DNA of 64,000 bases from Diacronema lutheri. Its lineage: Eukaryota > Haptophyta > Pavlovophyceae > Pavlovales > Pavlovaceae. The notes under the pieces are model-generated. The model had not been told where the DNA came from. It searched no databases and saw only the letters and a list, made by a program, of their open reading frames with translations. Position numbers and translations under genes: made by a program. Of this stretch, positions 36,838 through 45,959 are shown one piece after another; position 1 is the first letter of the stretch, and every line of letters begins with the position of its first letter. Location of the stretch: NCBI GenBank assembly GCA_019448385.1, contig JAGTXO010000007.1:558001-622000 (forward strand), in the 5' to 3' direction.

Positions 36838-39519
36838 TCAACCGGACAATCGACGGTTCCCGCCCTGAGCATGCCGTGCGTGCCGGCCCGCCCGGCCACC
36901 GCCCTGCGGCCGCGCCTCCGGCAGGGCGACGCCGCCGTCGAGCGCGTCGGTGACGAGCGCGCCATGCGCGCGCACGTGCACCGCGAGGTCGCGCAGCTGG
37001 TCCTCGACATCGAGGCGCTCGGCGTCGAGCTGCGCGTGCCGAGCGAGTGCCTGGTCGAGCGCCACGCGCTCGCGCCCCTGCTCGGTAAGTAGCCGCGCGT
37101 TGAGCTGCTGCAGGACGCGCAGCGCGGCCTCGTCCGCCGCCACGTCCGCGTCGCGCGCCCTGAGCCGCGCGGTCGCCTCCGACTCCACGCCGTCGGCCGC
37201 GCGGCGCTCCAGCTCGGCGCGCGCGGCGTCGGTGCGCGCGCGCAAGTCGACGAGCTCGGCGCGCGCCGCCTCGGCGCGCTCAGCGAGCAGGTTCTCGAAG
37301 AAAGTCTGCTGCGCCTCGAGCTGCGAGGCGAGCACGAGCGAGAACTCGGAGACGACGATCTCGACGGGCGTCTCGGCCGTGCCGCCCACCGGCAAGCCAC
37401 CGCCGCCGGCGCCGGCCGGCGCGCCTCCGCGGCTGCGCGCGCGCGGCGAGCAGGCGGCGGGCCCGGCGGGACCGGCCGCGGGCGATGGCGGCTCGGCGAG
37501 CGAGCTCGACGCACCGCCGTCGGCCGAGGCCGACGCGTGCGCGCGCGACGACGGCCTGCGGCTCCGCCCGCCCGCGCCGCCGTCACCCGCGCCGCTGCCG
37601 CCCGCGCTGCCGCCCGCGCCGTCGCTGCCCTCGCCGCCGTCCTCGCCGCCCTCCCGGCCGGCGGGCGCGTCCATGCGCACCGGCTTGCCGTCCACTTTGC
37701 TCATAATCAAACGATCGACGAACTCGCACGCCACGTAGTCCCACACGCGCCGCACGCCCGTCCCTGCGACCAACTCCATCGCGTACCTGTGCGACGACAG
37801 CTCAAAGTGCGCGCGCGCGTGTCCGTCGCCACCGCCCGCCGCCCCCGCCGGCGCGGGTGTCGGCGCGCGCGTGCCGGCAGCGGAGCTCGCGCCCAAGCCG
37901 CTCGCGCCGCCCGATTGGCACTGCGCGACGGTTGGCGGCAGTGGCTGCGCCGCCTCTGCGCCCACACCCGCCGCACTCGCACCCGCCGCGCCCGCCTCGT
38001 CCAACAGCGCGGCCGCGGCGGCCGCTGCGGTCGCCGCGCCCGCGCCGCGCGGCCGCAAGCAGCCGACGTGCCCACAGACGACGCAGATGAGGTTGTGATC
38101 AGCAGAGCCACACTCAAAGCACGCCGAGCCGTCCGTCCCGCCGTGCTCGCCGTACCGGCAGAGCGGACAGCCGTCTGAGACGCGCGCCCAGCGCGTGATG
38201 CAGCCCAGATGAAACGTATGGTTGCACGTCGTCGTGAAAATCGCCTCGCCGTCGGCGACGCGCGTGCGGCCATCGTCGCAGAGCGGCGGCTCGAGCGGCT
38301 CGAGGCACACGGGGCATGACGGCCGATCGCCGACGCACAGGCGCGCGGCAGCCGCCTCCGACGCGCAGGTGGCCGGCGCGGACGGGCCGAGGTCGACGCT
38401 CGGCGGTACGTCGGCGGTGGGGCCGCCATGCTGCGCGCTCCCAAAGGGAAATGGCGGCATGGTGATTGCGCCGCTCAGAGCGTCGAGCCCGATGTCCACG
38501 ACCGCCGTTGGCGTATGCGCGCCGCCGCTCGCTGCATCACCGTCGTCGTCGGCGCCGCCGTCGGCGCTGCCGCCCGCCCCAGCGTCGCGCCCGACGTCGC
38601 CCGCCCAGTCAACCGCCGAAGCGGGCACGCATCCGGAGGCTCCGCCGCCCGCACCGCCGCCGGCGCCCACGGGCACGAAGGCGCGCACGGGTAGCACGCG
38701 TGCGGTATCCGGCTCGAGCGATGAGAACGACGCGCCGTCGCGCTGCGTGGCGCACGCGCGCGCGGCCTCGTGACTCGCGAACTGAACGAGCGCAATGCAC
38801 CTGCCCACCCCGCCGTCGGCTTCGGCGCGGCACAGGCGCAGGTGAAGCGCTTCGGAGGCGAAGTGGCCGAGGAAGCGGACGAGGTCGGCAGCGACCAGGT
38901 ATGTCGGCGCGCCGAGGACGCACACCACCGTCGAGCTCCACTCTCGAGAAGCAGACGAAGCGCTCGGCTCGCCCGCACGACCGGCGGGCGCGGGCGCGCC
39001 ATCCGCGTCGCCCGCGAGGAGAAGGATACGGAGTTCGGCAAGCTTGGGGTTGCCCGTGAAGCATTCGACGCGCACGAGCTCGGGCGCACGCACCGTCGTG
39101 TCTGGCTCGCCGCACCGCGCGCGTGGCGCCGCGTGCGGCGGCTCACGCGCGCAGAGCGCGCCAGAGAACGGTGGCGCGTCGTCCGCGTCCAAGCTGGTGC
39201 GACGGATGGCCAGCGAGCAGCTTGCATTAGCGGCCGCATCGGGTGCGGACGAGGCCACGTGCCCACTCAGCGGAGCCACCGCCAGCGGGCGGAACACCTG
39301 GCGGCCGGCGGCGTGCGAGAAGGCGAGCGCGCCGCCGCCGTTGCCGAGGCTGAGCGCGGGCGGCGACGGACGGCGCACCGCGGCGGGCGCTGGCTCGCCG
39401 GGTGGCCGCTCGGCCGAATCGGTCTGCGCCGACACGTCGACGACGACGCGGCGCGGGCCCATCCGCCGGCGCTGCGCCTCCGAGAGGCGCTGCGGCAGCT
39501 CGAGCGTCAGCTGGAACAT
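36838..39519 (-). CDS. BRAP: BRAP2-type RING E3 ubiquitin ligase
   Basis: 893 aa from ATG 39519 (MFQLTLELPQRLSEAQRR); single exon. Domain order matches BRCA1-associated protein 2. An RNA-recognition-like BRAP2 domain (TVVCVLGAPTYLVAADLVRF ... FASEALHLRLCRAEADG) sits near residues 195-300. A RING finger follows (CPVCLEPLEPPLCDDG ... CNHTFHLGCITRWARV ... GCPLCR). A UBP-type zinc finger (CFECGSADHNLICVVCGHVG ... HFELSSHRYAMEL) comes next, then a long coiled coil near the C terminus (SQLEAQQTFFENLLAERAEA). Known BRAP2 binds ubiquitin chains and tunes Ras/MAPK signalling. Gly/Ala-rich insertions lengthen this copy compared with the human protein (about 590 aa). The start lies 18 bp from the divergent cyclophilin ATG. 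Confidence 0.88.
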   Translation of the reverse strand: MFQLTLELPQRLSEAQRRRMGPRRVVVDVSAQTDSAERPPGEPAPAAVRRPSPPALSLGNGGGALAFSHAAGRQVFRPLAVAPLSGHVASSAPDAAANASCSLAIRRTSLDADDAPPFSGALCAREPPHAAPRARCGEPDTTVRAPELVRVECFTGNPKLAELRILLLAGDADGAPAPAGRAGEPSASSASREWSSTVVCVLGAPTYLVAADLVRFLGHFASEALHLRLCRAEADGGVGRCIALVQFASHEAARACATQRDGASFSSLEPDTARVLPVRAFVPVGAGGGAGGGASGCVPASAVDWAGDVGRDAGAGGSADGGADDDGDAASGGAHTPTAVVDIGLDALSGAITMPPFPFGSAQHGGPTADVPPSVDLGPSAPATCASEAAAARLCVGDRPSCPVCLEPLEPPLCDDGRTRVADGEAIFTTTCNHTFHLGCITRWARVSDGCPLCRYGEHGGTDGSACFECGSADHNLICVVCGHVGCLRPRGAGAATAAAAAAALLDEAGAAGASAAGVGAEAAQPLPPTVAQCQSGGASGLGASSAAGTRAPTPAPAGAAGGGDGHARAHFELSSHRYAMELVAGTGVRRVWDYVACEFVDRLIMSKVDGKPVRMDAPAGREGGEDGGEGSDGAGGSAGGSGAGDGGAGGRSRRPSSRAHASASADGGASSSLAEPPSPAAGPAGPAACSPRARSRGGAPAGAGGGGLPVGGTAETPVEIVVSEFSLVLASQLEAQQTFFENLLAERAEAARAELVDLRARTDAARAELERRAADGVESEATARLRARDADVAADEAALRVLQQLNARLLTEQGRERVALDQALARHAQLDAERLDVEDQLRDLAVHVRAHGALVTDALDGGVALPEARPQGGGRAGRHARHAQGGNRRLSG

Positions 39520-39537
39520 CGCCGAGCGGCGTCCACG
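39520..39537. promoter_or_regulatory. 18-bp gap between divergent start codons
   Basis: The BRAP2-type gene (ATG 39519, minus) and the cyclophilin gene (ATG 39538, plus) are separated by 18 bp. Their transcripts must overlap at the 5' ends, or one uses a different start. Confidence 0.5.
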
Positions 39538-40404
39538 ATGGCCGTCGCGGTGCCGATCGCCCTTCTCGCACTGGGAGCACCGTCGGGACTGTCCCGCCGA
39601 CAGCTGGCGTGCGGCACGTGCGCATCGGCGCTGCTCGCACCGGCTGCCGCGGTCGCGCGCGAGCGCGCACAGAACGCGCGCTCTTTTGGCGTGATCACGT
39701 GGGGCGGCGCGGCGCGGTGCGACCCGACCGCGAGCGGGTGCGCGCAAAACGGCCAGCTGCGTGCCGAGCAATTCAGCCAGGAGCCGGGCGTGCAGATGCC
39801 ACGGGCAAGCGTGCCAGACCCACGCGCGCGCATCACCCAGCGCGTGTACCTCCACCTCGAGCTCGACCGCAAGCCGGCGGGCCGCCTCTCGCTCGGGCTC
39901 TACGGCGACAGCGCGCCGCGCTCAGCCGCCAATTTTGCCGAGCTCTGCGCGGGCACGCTCACGACGGGCGCGGGCGAGGAGCCCGCATCGTACGAGCGAT
40001 CGAGCCTCGTGCGCATCGTGCGTGGCCGGTACCTTGTCGGCGGTGCGCTCACGTACGCGGGCGGGCGGACAGAGCTCGGCCTTGGCTCCGCGCGGCCCGT
40101 GCGCCTCCCCGTCGAGCCGCTTGCGAACGATGAGCAGGGCGTCGGCTCGCACGACGTGCCGGGCCTGCTGGCGATGCGGCGCGGCGGGCGCTCCGTGGAG
40201 TACACCATCACGCTCGGCGACGCCTCCGGCCTCGACGACAGCTGGGCGGTCATTGGGCAGGTGACGGACGCCGAGTCGCTTTCACTGCTCGCGCGGCTCG
40301 ACCTGCTTCCAGTCAACAAGTACGACGGCAGCCCGCTCGTGCGCACGGCCATCGTGGCGTCCGGCGCCGCGCTGGTGACGGACGCGGCGAAGGCGCGCGA
40401 GTGA
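39538..40404 (+). CDS. Thylakoid-lumen cyclophilin-type peptidyl-prolyl isomerase-like protein
   Basis: 288 aa from ATG 39538; single exon. Residues 1-14 are a hydrophobic signal, then SGLSRRQLACGTCASALLA and PAAAVARERA form a twin-arginine lumenal signal ending in an AxA-like site. This predicts passage through complex-plastid membranes into the thylakoid lumen. The cyclophilin fold is seen in VYLHLELDRKPAGRLSLGLY, SAPRSAANFAELC and YERSSLVRIVRGRYLVGG, ending DDSWAVIGQVTDAESLSLLA. Several canonical catalytic residues (the FHR arginine, for example) are not in their usual form, as in other lumenal cyclophilin-like proteins, so activity is uncertain. Confidence 0.82.
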   Translation: MAVAVPIALLALGAPSGLSRRQLACGTCASALLAPAAAVARERAQNARSFGVITWGGAARCDPTASGCAQNGQLRAEQFSQEPGVQMPRASVPDPRARITQRVYLHLELDRKPAGRLSLGLYGDSAPRSAANFAELCAGTLTTGAGEEPASYERSSLVRIVRGRYLVGGALTYAGGRTELGLGSARPVRLPVEPLANDEQGVGSHDVPGLLAMRRGGRSVEYTITLGDASGLDDSWAVIGQVTDAESLSLLARLDLLPVNKYDGSPLVRTAIVASGAALVTDAAKARE

Positions 40405-40516
40405 GGGGAAAAAACACCGACGTCTTGTTTCTCCGCACATGTCGGCTGACGAGACAGACGCACACCCATTCCTGCGCGCCGTCTTGGGTGATCGCGCGGT
40501 CGGCCTACAGCGCTGG

Positions 40517-43500
40517 TCACGGCGCGTGACGCACGTCCTTGACCAGCGACGACTTTTGCCGCCATTGCACGCCGCGCTCGCACGCGCTCGGCGCGGGCGG
40601 CGAGGCGCTCAGCGCCTCGCCCCGCGCAGCGCTCCGTCGGTCCGGCGAGTCCGGCGTCGGCGGCGCGGTGCACGCGCCAAGTGCCGAGGCGCTGCGCGAT
40701 CGCTCGGCGGAGGCTGACGCATCCGAGCTGTGCAGGCCGCGCTCCTCGACGTGCCGGCGCAGTTGGTGCGCGAATTTGCCCGCGGCAGACTGCATCTTTG
40801 AGATCGCATGCACGTCGCGCGAGAGCACAAACATCCTGCGAGCAGCGCGCGGCCGCGTAGAGGGGCAGATCGGTGCAGAGACGCGCGTGCGCCGCGCCGC
40901 GCCGCGGCGATGCGCAGCCGCGTTTGTTCGCGCGCACGAGCGGCGCGGGTACGCGCGGCGCGGCGCGGCGCACTTGTCGCCCGTCGAGATGGAATGGTCG
41001 GGCGGTGGGTTGATGAGCACGTACGACTGCGTGAGCGCCTCGAGCTCGGTGGCCGTCTCGACGACCGCGCCGATGACGGCGTGCAGCTTCTGCGAGGGCG
41101 AGAGCGGGGGCAGCTCGGCGAGCGGCGCGGGCGGCGGCAGCCGCGTCTCCCTGCCCTTGGCGCCCCTCTCGTTGCTCGCCCGCGCCGCGCCCGTTGCCTG
41201 GACGGCGCTCAGCACGCCCGCGATCGACGCGGCCCTGCTGATCGCGCCGCCGTGTGCGCAGTCCGCCTCGTTGGGGCCGCTCGTCCTGCTGCCGCTCGCG
41301 CCATCCGTGCCGCCAAAGCTCGGCGCGATGGCGTACGCGCGCTCCGCCTGCCGCTCCTTCAGCCGCGCGGCAAAGCGCGAGGGCGAGCCCGCGACGAGCG
41401 AGATGACGGACGGGCTGCGGCGCGACGCGCGCGGCCGGTTAGCCGCGTCCATCGACGAGTACAGACCAATCAAGATGTAGCCTTCGGCAGCCATGCGCGT
41501 GAAGAGCTCGCCGTACGTGACTGGGCCGTACGAGGGCGGGACGGGGAACTGCTCGACGCCGCCGCAGAGCTGGTCGCCCACCAGCTTGTGCAGCACCTTG
41601 AGCAGCAGCGGCATGAAGTGCGACGCGGTCACGATCGTCGACGCGAGTTCGTCCGCGTAGGCCGAGCCTGACGCAATCATCGGCGACTGGAGGTTGCACG
41701 CCAGGGAGCTGACGGACGGCCACCAAGCTCGGCCATCGTTGACGAAACGCACTGAGGAGAGGTCCGCAAAGTCGACGATCACCGAGCACGCGATCGGCCG
41801 GCGCTGCTCGACCGCGTCCTTCCGCCGCGCCTTGCGAAGCGCCTCGCGTACTTTGGCGACGGCGAGCACGGCGTGCACGTCGCCCGTCTGCCTCGCGCGC
41901 GCGCGTGAACGCGCGAGGTCCTCCCCGCCGAAGAGCACGACGCCGCGCGCGTTGTGCGCGCCGCCGCGGCGCAGGCCCTCGTCCGAGAGCGGCGAGCCTC
42001 TCACAAAGAAGACCGCATCGTACCGGCTGAGGGAGGCGAGCGCGCTGCCATCGTCGTCAGGCTCGTCAGGCGCGAGGATGCAGACCACGTCGGTGGAGAG
42101 CGTCTGGAACGTGTCAAGCAGCACGCGCAAGTTGGCCGGCCAGCCGCAGACGAGCAGCAACTTGCCGTGCTCGGCGATACCGTCCATTGACTGCACCTCC
42201 GCCTCGCGCTCGCCCGCGCGCAGCGCCGCGCCTCGAGACGTCGCCGCCGCGCACTCCATCGACATGAAATTGCGATCGCGCCGATGCGTCGCGAGAGGGC
42301 TCTCGTCGCGCAGAGCCTCGTCGTTCGCGCCGTCCGCCGTCGCGCCCGCCATGCTCACCGCGCCGACCGCGTCGGCCGCGTCGGCCGCGCCCACCGCGCC
42401 CGCCGCTCCCGCCGCGCTCGCTGCAGCCGCCGCGCCGACCGGCCCCTTTGTGCCCGCCGACGCGCGCTTTTGGCGTCCGTCGGGCTTTGCGCGCACCTCC
42501 GGGCCAAAGAGCGCACGCTCGCTGCTCCACCGCTCGGCGAGCTGCGCCGCCCACCGCCGCGTCGGGCTCGGCGCCGAGCCGGGCACGGCGCCAATGCGCT
42601 CTTCAACGGATGCGCGCACCGGTGCGGCGCCCGGCGCGTGCGCTGATGGCGGCGGATGGGCGACGGTGCGCGTGGCGGCGCTCTGTGCGGGCGTAACCGT
42701 CGCAGATCCGCCGCCGCCACCGCCACAGCCGCCACCGCCGCCATCGCCGCCGCCACAACCTATCAAGCGCACGCGCGCCGACGTCGACGCTGCAGCCGCA
42801 ACGGCCGCACGAAGCGCGGTCGGCTTGCGCGCCGCGCCCAGGTTCCTCCCGGGCTCGAGCCTCTGCACGTCAGCGATGCGCGCGATGCCGCACGTGCTCT
42901 CGGCGGCCGCGTCGAGGCCAAGGCGCTTGCGCGCCGCCGTGATGCTGCCCGCCTCGATCGGCCGCGCCATGATCTGTGCCACCGCCTCAGCCGAGTCCGC
43001 AAGGACGACCAGCTCATCCGCCATCGTGCATGCACGCACGCCCGGATTTAAACCAACGACGTCCTTGGCGCCAACGTAGCCGAGCGCGACGAGCTGGCCG
43101 GCGGCGTGGGTGTAGAGCGCGAGCGCAGCGACGAGGAAGAGCTCGTCCACCAGTTGCGCCGGCACCTTGACTGTGTACAATTCCCACCGCCATGTGCGCT
43201 GATACTTCGCGCTCCAGCCAACCGCGCGCGCGCGCTGGGCCTTTGGGTCGTCGTCCGTGTCGTCGTCGTTGAGCATGAAGAGCGCGGAGAGGAGGGTGGT
43301 GAGGCCTATGCAGCCCGCCGCTGCCTTGGCGAGCAGACGCATCTTCACCACGTTGTGCGCGACGACCTGCCGGCGGCGCGGGCGCGTCGCGACGTAAGCG
43401 CTGCGCGGCGCTGCGCGGCGCGCCCTCGCCCCACGCGCGCGAGCGGCGCGGCGCGTGGCCCGAGATTGCGCGCGCGGCTCACGTGCTTGATCCCGACGTG

Positions 43501-45070
43501 CTCGTCCGTGAGCATCCTGCGGTGCACGGCGCCGTTCAGCTGCACGAGCATGCGCGATGCGACGGACGGCAAGAACTTGGCGAGCGCGAGCGACGTCAGG
43601 AGGGCGCGCTCGTCCGCCTCCTCCTGGCGCGAGCTGTCGCGCTCGAGGCGCGCGATGACGAAGACGCCAAGCGCGGCCTCGAGCCCAAGCCGCTGCAGCA
43701 GCGACAGGTCCGTCGAGAGCACGTCGCCTTTGATGAGCGACACCTTTTGCCGGTAGCGCGTCAGGATGGCGGCGCCATCGTACTCCTCCAGAGCAAGGGG
43801 CGTTACGACCAGGGTCGACGGCATGGTGGACGAGGCCGAGCCGGCGGAGGCGCCGCGGCACCGGCCGTACAGGTCGCGCAGCAGGATGTCGAGCATGTGC
43901 GGGTGCACGTCGCCGACGAGGACGAAGTGCGGCTGCGTCGCGCGCGGGACGGCGCCGACTCGGCGGGCGGGCGACGCGAGCAGCCGGTTCAACTCGTTGA
44001 GTGTCGCTGGCACGATCGTCACGACGAGCAGGATGACGAAACAGCAGACCCAGCGCGTAAGCGGCAGCGTGGGGCTCCAGTCGCCGTACCCAACCGTGCT
44101 CATCGTGATGAACATGAACTGGCGGGGCCAAGGCGCGGTTGGAGGCGGGGAAGCGGGGGACGTGGGTAGAGGCGGGGCGCTGGACGTGGGTGGGGTGGTG
44201 GCGGAACGGGGGCGGGGTGGGGGTGGAGGCCAGGCGGGGGACGTGGGCAGGCGCGTGGGCGGTGCACGGCGCGCGCGGCGCGCGCACGTAGAGGAATGCC
44301 GAGTACGACTCAAAGCCGGCCTCGAGCGCCGGCCCCTCCTGCTCGTAGAAGAAACCGGCAAACATGAGCACCATCACCACGAGCTGCACGACGGTCTTCA
44401 CGAGCAGCACCGACACCTCGTCGAGCCCGCGCAGCGCGGCGATGTAGGCGCGCGGCTCGAGGAGCGAGAGCATGCGCAGGTAGCCGAAGCGCGCCGCGAC
44501 GAGGTCGTACCGCGGCTCGCGCACTGCGTGCGCGATCGCGAGCGTCGCGAGCGGCGACGCGACGAGGTCGACGGCCGTCTCGGCCGAGAACAACCATCGC
44601 GACGCGCGATGGCTCGCGCCAAATGAGATGGCGAGGTCGGCGACGACGATCGTCTGGAGCGCGGCGTTCACGAGCGTGAGCGCGGGCGCGGGCCAGCCAA
44701 ACTCCCACCGCTCCGCCGGCGTCGAGCGCGAGAGGAGGTTGACCTCGATGAGCCAGACGATCACCCAGATGCTACGCACATGCACGCGTAGCGCTTGTCG
44801 GGCCTCGGAGACGGCACATTGCGCGACGGCGCGCACGATCCGGCGCCAATGGAGCGAGTCGAGCACATGCCCGTACGCCGCGTGATCCAGCCGAATCATA
44901 ACGAGCGCGTAGCACGTGCAGAGCGCGGCGTGCAGCGCGACGGACGAGCCGACGATATAGAGCACGAGTTGAAGGCCCGCGGTGGTCAGACGCATGAACG
45001 TGAACACGTGCGCGACGAGCAGACTGGCGTAAAGCAGCACGCCAACCGCCACGCTCCGGCGTGCCGGCAT
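40517..45070 (-). CDS. BK/Slo-like potassium channel with RCK domains (4 exons)
   Basis: Exons 45070..44288, 44118..43483, 43366..40974 and 40835..40517; introns are 169, 116 and 138 bp, all phase-consistent. The joins give SAFLYFMFITMSTVGYGD, VGIKHVVAHNVVKM and STGDKMFVLSRD. About six membrane helices precede the potassium selectivity filter TVGYGD. The first RCK domain begins near PHFVLVGDVHPHMLDILLRD. A long variable linker with poly-Gly and Ala follows, then a second RCK (HGKLLLVCGWPANLRVLLDT) with IACSVIVDFADLSSVRFVND, a segment typical of calcium-activated large-conductance channels. Total about 1400 aa. Intron 3 is a multiple of three without stops. The start at 45070 is the first ATG; a GTG-led extension to 45184 exists. 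Calcium dependence is inferred from family only. Confidence 0.85.
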   Translation of the reverse strand: MPARRSVAVGVLLYASLLVAHVFTFMRLTTAGLQLVLYIVGSSVALHAALCTCYALVMIRLDHAAYGHVLDSLHWRRIVRAVAQCAVSEARQALRVHVRSIWVIVWLIEVNLLSRSTPAERWEFGWPAPALTLVNAALQTIVVADLAISFGASHRASRWLFSAETAVDLVASPLATLAIAHAVREPRYDLVAARFGYLRMLSLLEPRAYIAALRGLDEVSVLLVKTVVQLVVMVLMFAGFFYEQEGPALEAGFESYSAFLYVRAPRAPCTAHAPAHVPRLASTPTPPPFRHHPTHVQRPASTHVPRFPASNRALAPPVHVHHDEHGWVRRLEPHAAAYALGLLFRHPARRDDRASDTQRVEPAARVARPPSRRRPARDAAALRPRRRRAPAHARHPAARPVRPVPRRLRRLGLVHHAVDPGRNAPCSGGVRWRRHPDALPAKGVAHQRRRALDGPVAAAAAWARGRAWRLRHRAPRARQLAPGGGGRARPPDVARARQVLAVRRIAHARAAERRRAPQDAHGRARRDQAREPRAQSRATRRAARARGARARRAAPRSAYVATRPRRRQVVAHNVVKMRLLAKAAAGCIGLTTLLSALFMLNDDDTDDDPKAQRARAVGWSAKYQRTWRWELYTVKVPAQLVDELFLVAALALYTHAAGQLVALGYVGAKDVVGLNPGVRACTMADELVVLADSAEAVAQIMARPIEAGSITAARKRLGLDAAAESTCGIARIADVQRLEPGRNLGAARKPTALRAAVAAAASTSARVRLIGCGGGDGGGGGCGGGGGGSATVTPAQSAATRTVAHPPPSAHAPGAAPVRASVEERIGAVPGSAPSPTRRWAAQLAERWSSERALFGPEVRAKPDGRQKRASAGTKGPVGAAAAASAAGAAGAVGAADAADAVGAVSMAGATADGANDEALRDESPLATHRRDRNFMSMECAAATSRGAALRAGEREAEVQSMDGIAEHGKLLLVCGWPANLRVLLDTFQTLSTDVVCILAPDEPDDDGSALASLSRYDAVFFVRGSPLSDEGLRRGGAHNARGVVLFGGEDLARSRARARQTGDVHAVLAVAKVREALRKARRKDAVEQRRPIACSVIVDFADLSSVRFVNDGRAWWPSVSSLACNLQSPMIASGSAYADELASTIVTASHFMPLLLKVLHKLVGDQLCGGVEQFPVPPSYGPVTYGELFTRMAAEGYILIGLYSSMDAANRPRASRRSPSVISLVAGSPSRFAARLKERQAERAYAIAPSFGGTDGASGSRTSGPNEADCAHGGAISRAASIAGVLSAVQATGAARASNERGAKGRETRLPPPAPLAELPPLSPSQKLHAVIGAVVETATELEALTQSYVLINPPPDHSISTGDKCAAPRRAYPRRSCARTNAAAHRRGAARRTRVSAPICPSTRPRAARRMFVLSRDVHAISKMQSAAGKFAHQLRRHVEERGLHSSDASASAERSRSASALGACTAPPTPDSPDRRSAARGEALSASPPAPSACERGVQWRQKSSLVKDVRHAP

Positions 45071-45287
45071 GGCCGGGCGCCCTCGAGCCCAGCTGCGCCA
45101 ACGCGGTGGTCCAGCGCGGGATGTCGGAAAGGCCGTTGCGCTTTGCCCGTCGTGTCGGAACGAGAATCGGACCTGCTCTGCCACCTCACGTCGATGTTGA
45201 AACTTGGAAAGTAACCGCCACGCGAATTACTCTTGTAGGAGGAGGCTAGGACCCATTTCTGGCGCCTTGCGACGCCCTGTTTGCCCA
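45071..45287. promoter_or_regulatory. Divergent promoter region (channel / myristoylated protein)
   Basis: 217 bp between opposite ATGs. An AT-richer patch (aacttggaaagtaaccgcca) lies at about 45202-45221. No defined motif. Confidence 0.35.
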
Positions 45288-45875
45288 ATGGGCGCAGGCG
45301 CGACGAGCTGCCGATCGACCGGCGAGGAGGGCAAGCGGCGTTCTTTTGGCATGTCGCCAGGCGAGCGCGCCGAGCCCGCGCCAGTGCCGAACGCACCGCC
45401 GGTCGAGATCGTGCTTGCGAACGACACTCCCGCCGAAGGTGCGCATGCCGCTCCGGAGGCCGACGCCACGCTTACAGAGGGCTGTGCTGCCCCTCTCGCT
45501 CTGCAGAGTGTGGAGCCCAGCCGGCTAAGCGCCTCTCTGGCGGGGGCGCGCGCGCTGCTCAACGACGGCGGACCCTATGCGTCAAGTTTTGTCGACGACG
45601 ACCCGGCGACCGAGGACATGTATCGCTCTCTAATCGCGGCCGAGCTCGGGATCCCGGTCACGCCAAGCGGCTCGATCAAATCGATGAGCGCATTCAGCTC
45701 GCATGCGCTCGATGGCAGCTTGCGGTCCGGCGTAGCCAATTCCCCCAGCGCGCGGCTCGTCGCCCCCGACGCCGGGCCCAGCCGGACGCAGAAACCGGCG
45801 CCCAAGGGCTTCAGCGGCGTCGGAGCGGCGTGGATGCCCGTGACGGCGTCGGCTTCGCTCGCGGCCCTGTCGTGA
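45288..45875 (+). CDS. Unknown protein with N-myristoylation signal
   Basis: 195 aa from ATG 45288; single exon. It begins MGAGATSCRS, which fits the N-myristoylation pattern (Gly2, Thr6) with a nearby Cys for possible palmitoylation, so membrane association is plausible. The middle has a more conserved-looking stretch, YASSFVDDDPATEDMYRSLI and ELGIPVTPSGSIKSMSAFSS. The rest is Ala/Pro-rich. No family recognised. Confidence 0.55.
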   Translation: MGAGATSCRSTGEEGKRRSFGMSPGERAEPAPVPNAPPVEIVLANDTPAEGAHAAPEADATLTEGCAAPLALQSVEPSRLSASLAGARALLNDGGPYASSFVDDDPATEDMYRSLIAAELGIPVTPSGSIKSMSAFSSHALDGSLRSGVANSPSARLVAPDAGPSRTQKPAPKGFSGVGAAWMPVTASASLAALS

Positions 45876-45959
45876 GCGCGACGGCGGAAGTACGGTACGA
45901 AGTCTAGGGACAAACGATTAGGGGGTGAGGGGGTGGTTGCGTTCCGCATCCGCGCGCCT

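Noticed and set aside
38770-39537. 256-residue N-terminal extension of the cyclophilin
   Set aside because: It is antisense to the BRAP2-type gene. The ATG at 39538 begins a proper signal plus twin-arginine leader.
44119-44287. Coding reading of the HAPAHVPRLASTPTPP region in the channel
   Set aside because: Pro/His-rich repeat between exon ends. Splicing it out restores the pore helix and selectivity filter in phase, so it is intron.
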